A stretch of DNA of 64,000 bases from Centroberyx gerrardi (lineage: Eukaryota > Chordata > Actinopteri > Beryciformes > Berycidae), in contig NC_136016.1 of assembly GCF_048128805.1 (NCBI RefSeq), forward strand, positions 6,584,501 to 6,648,500, read 5' to 3'. Shown here in pieces: positions 60,430 to 64,000 of the stretch. A program made the translations under genes and the position numbers. Under the pieces are notes generated by a model. That model saw only the letters and a program-made list of their open reading frames with translations. It did no database searches and was not told the DNA's origin. Position 1 is the first letter of the stretch. Each line of letters begins with the position of its first letter.

Positions 60430-62943
60430 CTTCCTCGAAGTGGGCATTGTACTGTGATTGATCCGTAGAAGGAGTGCACGCAGTTGACCTTGGCACTGAA
60501 AGCAGCTGTAAAATTACACAAAAAAGGAAATAGACTGGCATCTACAGGGCTAATGTATAGGAAAGTGTCTGTGTTTTTATAATATGCAGTCCTCTGGCTG
60601 AGATCGACGTGTGTGTGTGTGTGTGTGTGTGTGTATAGACAGCGGTGCTCGAGTTCAGCCCAGTTGCCACGGCCCATCGACGGCCAGTGGCTGTTTATTG
60701 ATGGATGGGATGGAGAGTGTGCTGGGCGCCCTCCAAGAATCAAAGGAGAGATTGGAAGTACACACCAGTGCATTTATCTGCCTCACTACTCCTAATGCCC
60801 TCGCCTGAGGCAGTGAAACACTTGTACAGTAATATAGCTGTCACTGCATTTTCATAGGCAGATGGGTGCGGGGGGGGGGGGGGTCGCTATATAGTGGGCT
60901 CATAGAGATGAGTGTCTTTTGTCAGGGACCTTGGACAAAACGGCCGTGTCTCTCTCTGCGTCTCCAGGTTTTCCTGAAGCGTGTGCGGCTAAAAAACGGT
61001 TCCCCACCCAATTCCCCCCATATGTATGTGTGACAAGCTGTGTTTCTGTGGCCAGTGACTGATCTCTCTGGAAGATCCTCACCTAAATCCCCAGCCCCCA
61101 GCCCCCCACCCCCCCCTTACTCCAGCTGAGTTGCGTCTAGATGACCGCAGCACTTCCATTAAGCCCGTATTATCCCCTCGAAAGCAGCCCACTCTTAAAG
61201 CGTCCTTACCTTCCGACTAGTTTGCCTGTCCGGTGTCCATAGGGGTCGGCTCATGCCCCGTCCGGCCGGCCCACGCCTTCGCTCGGCGCGCTCCCCCCAC
61301 GGTAACGGCTGCAACAACATACATTACCCGATGTCAACATGCATTACACACTAGGCAGATGAGTGCCGCTAATGGATATTAGTGGGCTCATTTGGAATAA
61401 ATTAGCCCTCAGTGCTTCAGCGCTGTGTGGAACGGTGGTAGAACTGTGGAATATATTATTGTGGGCATTTTTAGAAATATACAGAGGCTAAGCTTACATA
61501 TTTATAGTCTTACATATATATATGGATAGATAGATAGATAGATAGATAGATATATAGATAGATAGATAGATAGTAGGGATGGACAATATTCTCATCTCAT
61601 GATACGATTCGATACACAGTATGGGGTTCATGATTTGATACAACCACGATACGATGTAATAAAAGTTTAATTCAATTCAATTCAAATTTATTTGTATAGC
61701 AAATGACAAAGTATGACAGAATAATGCTTATTTCTGAGACACAAATCTTTCTAGCAATGTCATTGGCTTGCTAGAATGTAAACAACAATGTAAAAATGTC
61801 ATTACAAAGTGCAAATAATATAATTTTGTGAAATTGTGATGGTCAAGCGTCTCATTTGTGATTACTACAGCAGAATAAAATGTAGCCAATATCGCAGTTC
61901 ATTTTTCTGCCCCACGATACGTTTTTTCACATTTTTGTATTGCGATATATTGAATTTCGATATATTGTCCCATCCCTAATAGATAGAGAGATAGATAAGT
62001 CTTATAGAAATCTGTAATAACATGAGGTCTGTAGTTGTAAGTCGAGGGTCTGACTAACTGCCTGTCTGAGTGTTTTTTTTTGTGTGAAAACCTGTCGTGT
62101 GTCTCATTCTTCTGGGGTAGTTTGATCTCTCACTGTCTCTCCAGGTCTCTATCCCTCTGTTCTTTGCTCAAACTAGATCTTTTTGTTCCTTTTTTTACAA
62201 TGCATTGCATATTCAGAAGAGGCAGCATGTAGGTATCTTTAAAACGACACGCACCTCCCTGGCTGCATGAATCATCCTTTACTTTCTACTTTTCTTTTGT
62301 GTTTACTTCTCTTCTTTTTTGTTCAGTTTTCGACTTCTCTCTGGGTTCTGCTTTTTGGTGTTTTTTTTGTTTTTTTCCCCCCTGTTATGTTGTAGTACAA
62401 CATATGTCTCAATGCAAAGATGAAATTACTTGAGTCAATAAGATTTTCTTTCATCATAGCTGTATGTTTCTTAGCAGTAGTGTTGTAAGCTATTGGTAAA
62501 ATGAAAACGCCTTCACATTTGAGTTTGGTTTTGATATAGAGATAAAAGTTCCCTGTTAGAGCTCTTGATAAACTCATTGATTTTTCATTCATTCTGTCTT
62601 TGCTGCGTATTCTTGTAATGTTCTATTGATTTTGTCTGTGTTTTGAGTTTTGTCCGCTTGTAACATGACAGATGTTTCATCTTGTCCATTGCCTCCTCCT
62701 CCTCTCCTCCCTCAGCACCATACACCTGTCTCTCATCTGTTCTGTGTGTGGCTGCATGGTCTTTTTGCACGATTACATAGCTTTCAGAGGCGTTGGGGAG
62801 GTTTAACATCAATCTCTCTCTTTTCTCTTCTTTTTTTGTTTTGTTTATTTTCTTTCTCTTTTCATTGTCTTCTCTCTACAGGGGAGGTACTGTTTCAGAT
62901 GGCTGAGGTCCACAGACAGATCCAGATCCAGCTTGAAGAGATG
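29055..62943 (+). CDS. baiap2: BAIAP2 (IRSp53) N-terminal exons, I-BAR/IMD domain; 3' part beyond window
   Basis: Adaptor that bends membrane outward through its IMD and links Rac1/Cdc42 to WAVE, Mena and Eps8 in filopodia and dendritic spines (family knowledge). Exons: 29055-29102 (MSRTDEVHRITENVYK), 46247-46322 (SIMEQFNPCLRNFIAMGKSY...), 50097-50183 (VTYAAKGYFDALVRMGEMAS...), 62882-62943 (EVLFQMAEVHRQIQIQLEEM). Phases 0, 1, 1, 0 join in one frame of 91 codons, nearly identical to mammalian IRSp53 rather than the BAIAP2L1/L2 paralogues. The donor after 62943 is GTGAGC and the gene runs on. The start at 29055 has A at -3 and matches the homologues; an in-frame ATG at 29028 would add 9 residues. 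Which teleost copy (a or b) is not decidable here. Confidence 0.95.
29790..30150. mobile_element. Degraded hAT-like non-autonomous element
   Basis: The left end AGGTTCCCAAACTTTTTCAT and the right end, GGTCCCTAGACCCC followed by TTTGGTAACCT, are imperfect inverted repeats. The internal motifs GGACCC/GGGTCC recur (TGCGGACCCCATGGAACCAC). I recall such CAGGGTTCCCAA-type ends in fish hAT MITEs. No target-site duplication was resolved. Confidence 0.45.
31126..31183. repeat. (AGG)n trinucleotide run
   Basis: 58-nt AGG repeat at the core of a longer purine-rich block (31120-31470) that also contains GAGGAG and GAAGAA runs. Confidence 0.95.
32255..32350 (+). repeat. SINE-like fragment (GAGCAAGGCACTTA motif)
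   Basis: CGAGCAAGGCACTTACAGTA followed by ATTGCTGCAGTGGAGCTGCT resembles the central part of common teleost SINEs. No intact promoter boxes. Confidence 0.4.
35833..35890. repeat. (GT)n microsatellite
   Basis: GT run of more than 45 nt with one interruption (GAATGTG), in baiap2 intron 1. Confidence 0.93.
36274..36312. repeat. (GT)n microsatellite
   Basis: GT run in baiap2 intron 1, followed by TGTG/CATG-rich DNA. Confidence 0.9.
36463..36715. repeat. C-rich block with poly-C and CCTCC tracts
   Basis: Contains 18 consecutive C (36509-36526) and a CT/CCTCC-rich tract (36630-36715). Confidence 0.9.
36850..36888. repeat. (CA)n microsatellite
   Basis: CA run in baiap2 intron 1. Confidence 0.93.
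37213..37250. repeat. (GT)n microsatellite
   Basis: GT run in baiap2 intron 1; a shorter CA run lies at 37102-37121. Confidence 0.93.
38829..38859. repeat. (CA)n microsatellite
   Basis: CA run of about 30 nt in baiap2 intron 1; another lies at 38442-38466. Confidence 0.93.
39691..39781 (-). repeat. Dispersed repeat copy (inverted relative to 58460)
   Basis: Read on the minus strand it begins CAGTGTTTCCCACAAGAATT and continues GGAAAAGCCTCTGAAGCAGC, matching 58460-58550 closely. The CAGTGTTTCCC start is typical of hAT termini, so this may be one end of a transposon. Confidence 0.6.
40147..40214. repeat. (CA)n microsatellite, interrupted
   Basis: CA runs separated by TCATA in baiap2 intron 1, about 65 nt in total. 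Confidence 0.93.
41249..41480. mobile_element. 232-bp hAT-like MITE with 8-bp target duplication
   Basis: Left end TAGGCTTGGGCGATATCC, right end ATATCGGCCCAAGCCTA, inverted to each other. Flanks are TCGTACAC (41241-41248) and TCGTACAT (41481-41488), a 7/8 match, fitting the 8-bp duplication typical of hAT. The interior is packed with ATATCG/CGATAT words and has no transposase. Confidence 0.8.
44879..44914. repeat. (GA)n microsatellite
   Basis: GA run in baiap2 intron 1. Confidence 0.93.
45926..45968. repeat. (TC)n microsatellite
   Basis: TC run of about 40 nt near the 3' end of baiap2 intron 1. Confidence 0.93.
46341..46380. repeat. (CTTT)n microsatellite just after baiap2 exon 2
   Basis: TTCT tetranucleotide run starting 20 nt downstream of the exon 2 donor. 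Confidence 0.93.
46624..46641. repeat. Poly-G tract
   Basis: 18 consecutive G in baiap2 intron 2. Confidence 0.93.
48716..48738. repeat. Poly-C tract (23 nt)
   Basis: 23 consecutive C in baiap2 intron 2, next to a C/T-rich segment. Confidence 0.95.
51220..51275. repeat. Perfect 28-bp tandem duplication
   Basis: Two adjacent identical 28-bp units, each containing GAGCAAGAGAGGGATATCTG, in baiap2 intron 3. Confidence 0.95.
52615..52649. repeat. (GT)n microsatellite
   Basis: GT run in baiap2 intron 3; a second, shorter run lies at 52723-52743. Confidence 0.93.
53550..53787. repeat. Dispersed repeat, copy B (baiap2 intron 3)
   Basis: Partner of the copy at 23485-23700, same orientation, roughly two-thirds identical by eye. 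Non-coding, family not recognised. Confidence 0.5.
54595..54655. repeat. Compound (TC)n/(TG)n microsatellite
   Basis: TC-rich runs (54597-54637) pass directly into a TG run (54638-54653). Confidence 0.9.
57181..57306. repeat. CA-run-associated repeat, copy A
   Basis: A CA-rich lead is followed by ATTGATTCTGGCACGCATCC, TACATACCAGACATC and CTAATCC, then ACACTTCCGA. The same order of words occurs at 63792-63903 in the same orientation. Family unknown. Confidence 0.5.
58460..58550 (+). repeat. Dispersed repeat copy (inverted relative to 39691)
   Basis: Begins CAGTGTTTCTCCCAGAATT and contains GGAAAAGCCTCTGAAACAGC and CATCATGGGACATTAAAACT. Over 80 percent identical by eye to the minus strand of 39691-39781, 19 kb away. 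Confidence 0.6.
59088..59137. repeat. (TC)n microsatellite
   Basis: TC run with CCC interruptions in baiap2 intron 3. Confidence 0.93.
59289..59321. repeat. (CA)n microsatellite
   Basis: CA run in baiap2 intron 3. Confidence 0.93.
60298..60430. repeat. Poly-G, 11-bp triplication and (TC)n block
   Basis: 19 G (60298-60316), then three copies of an 11-bp unit GATGGAGCGAA (60316-60348; last copy changed at its end), then a TC run (60378-60430). Confidence 0.92.
60608..60635. repeat. (GT)n microsatellite
   Basis: GT run in baiap2 intron 3. Confidence 0.92.
61524..61573. repeat. (GATA)n microsatellite, left half
   Basis: GATA repeats interrupted by the MITE at 61574-61978; the run resumes at 61979-61998. 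Confidence 0.95.
61574..61978. mobile_element. 405-bp MITE inserted in a GATA microsatellite
   Basis: Left end TAGGGATGGACAATAT, right end ATATTGTCCCATCCCTA, inverted to each other, with CGATA/TATCG words inside. Both flanks are ATAGATAG (61566-61573, 61979-61986): an 8-bp duplication, although the GATA context makes such a match likely by chance. An internal piece (61668-61720, TTCAATTCAATTCAAATTTA then TTTGTATAGC) looks like the tail of another teleost repeat nested inside. Confidence 0.75.
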
Positions 62944-64000
62944 GTGAGCATGTGGTGCTGGTGGTGATGGCGTTTCTATAATCAGCGCTTCTTAAGCTAC
63001 AGATTGGGAGCCAAACAGCTTGCAGGCCTGTTTGCTTTTGAGTCTCCACATGATAAGAGTTCTATTCATCAAGGGCGGAAGTAACAAATGAAAATGACTC
63101 TCATTATTTTTTGTGCGCTTGTACCTTTTTTGAGTATTTTTTAGGTCGTTATTAGTTAGGAATTTTACTTTAATTTAAGTATGTTTTGACTTGGCGACAT
63201 TTTAAATTGCATCCATGACAGAGCAAAAAAAAAAAAATGTCTAGGCTCGGCTGTCCAAAAGCTTTGCATCAGAAACTGGCAAATCGTAAATTGGCCAATT
63301 GCGGTGCCATTAGCAGTGAGCGTTCAGTCAACAGGAAAAGAAAGAGAAGAAGAACAAGTGAAGCAGAGAGAAGCAGGAAAGAGAAGACTAATCTGGCTTT
63401 ATGCACTTTATTTTGGAAAGTTGCTGAAAAGGAAATGCTAATCTCAGTGCAACACAATCCAGACCTCGCTCTTTACTGACACCCACAAACAAGAGTTCCT
63501 GCTTTCCCAGCACAAATCCGACTGATAGAAGTTAAAGAAAATATTATTTCCCCTCAACACTGATGATAAGAGAGGCAGAACGAGGGTGAGAAGCCTGTGA
63601 TGAGGTCACAAAGAGTCTTAATCCAAGGTGGAAGTGCTTTTTTTTTTTTTTTTTAATCATCTGAAAGTCAGCGGAAGCCACTGCAGTGTGTGTTCAATTC
63701 AAGTGTGTTTAATAATTTATGGACGTTATTGATTTTGTCATTTGTGGTTCGCTTGGTGACATTTCACCACTGGTTCAACTTTGCCCTCTCAACACACACA
63801 CACACACACATTCTCACACGTGCACACATACACCAGATTGACTTTGGCATGCATCTTACATACCACACATCGTCCCCTAATCCTGTGGGTGCGACGTTTC
63901 CGATGGCAACACAAACACAGTCCTTCGAGTCCCTCTGGCACCACAACACTCAGACAGCCACTGCATTCCTTTTGGAAATAAACTGCCGCGGTCGAACTGC
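62944..64000 (+). other. baiap2: baiap2 intron 4, 5' part (runs off the window)
   Basis: No exon recognised before the end of the window; the next IMD exon (continuing LKSF in homologues) is not present. Holds a poly-T run at 63640-63655 and a repeat copy near 63790-63910. Confidence 0.75.
63792..63905. repeat. CA-run-associated repeat, copy B
   Basis: CA run, then ATTGACTTTGGCATGCATCT, TACATACCACACATC and CTAATCC, then ACGTTTCCGA; about 75 percent identical by eye to copy A, 6.6 kb away. Confidence 0.5.

Larger units (their letters stand above)
50184..62881 (+). other. baiap2: baiap2 intron 3 (12.7 kb)
   Basis: Non-coding. Includes a perfect 28-bp tandem duplication (51220-51275), dispersed repeat copies at 53550, 57181 and 58460, a candidate regulatory stretch (55390-55580), G- and CT-tract blocks near 60300-60430, and a MITE inserted in a GATA microsatellite (61574-61978). 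No other gene supported. Confidence 0.8.

Noticed and set aside
60261..60773. 170-aa minus-strand frame
   Set aside because: Its centre is an Arg-Glu repeat from the TC run and a poly-Pro from the G-tract; no recognisable protein.
1..64000. tRNA, rRNA, CRISPR array, retroviral or prokaryotic-type operon
   Set aside because: None seen while reading; the regularly repeated sequences are ordinary microsatellites without spacers.

Overview
The window is vertebrate nuclear DNA, almost certainly from a ray-finned (teleost) fish. The evidence is spliced genes whose products match vertebrate ABCA5, CHMP6 and BAIAP2, moderately compact introns, very dense (CA/GT)n, (GA/CT)n, poly-C/G and (GATA)n microsatellites, and several small inverted-repeat transposons and SINE-like fragments of the kind common in teleosts. 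The species cannot be read from the sequence.

Layout, all genes on the + strand. (1) 1-21345: abca5, an ABCA-subfamily full transporter. The first coding exon(s) lie upstream of the window. I traced 36 coding exons from 126 to 17808 in one unbroken reading frame (1621 residues plus stop), followed by a long 3' UTR that probably ends near the AATAAA at 21320. (2) 21729-26185: chmp6, an ESCRT-III subunit, complete in 8 coding exons (205 aa), starting only about 0.4 kb after the abca5 poly(A) signal. (3) 26186-28872: intergenic DNA with repeats. (4) 28873-64000: the 5' part of baiap2 (IRSp53): a TATA-like box, exon 1, and coding exons at 29055-29102, 46247-46322, 50097-50183 and 62882-62943. These encode the first 91 residues of the IMD/I-BAR domain. 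The introns are large (17.1, 3.8 and 12.7 kb) and the gene continues beyond the window.

Functionally, ABCA5 and CHMP6 homologues both act on late endosomes and lysosomes (lipid handling and multivesicular-body ESCRT-III), while BAIAP2 couples Rho GTPases to actin and membrane curvature. In human, CHMP6 and BAIAP2 are neighbours on 17q25.3 and ABCA5 is on 17q24, so the block is one ancestral chromosome segment with a different spacing. There is no sign of a prokaryotic system, CRISPR array, retrovirus or new protein-coding locus.

The most interesting signals concern RNA processing in abca5. Two frame-shifting exons are each bracketed by complementary (UG)n and (CA)n runs very close to the splice sites, and two introns use GC-AG boundaries. 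There is also a set of dispersed repeat pairs and MITEs with visible target-site duplications.
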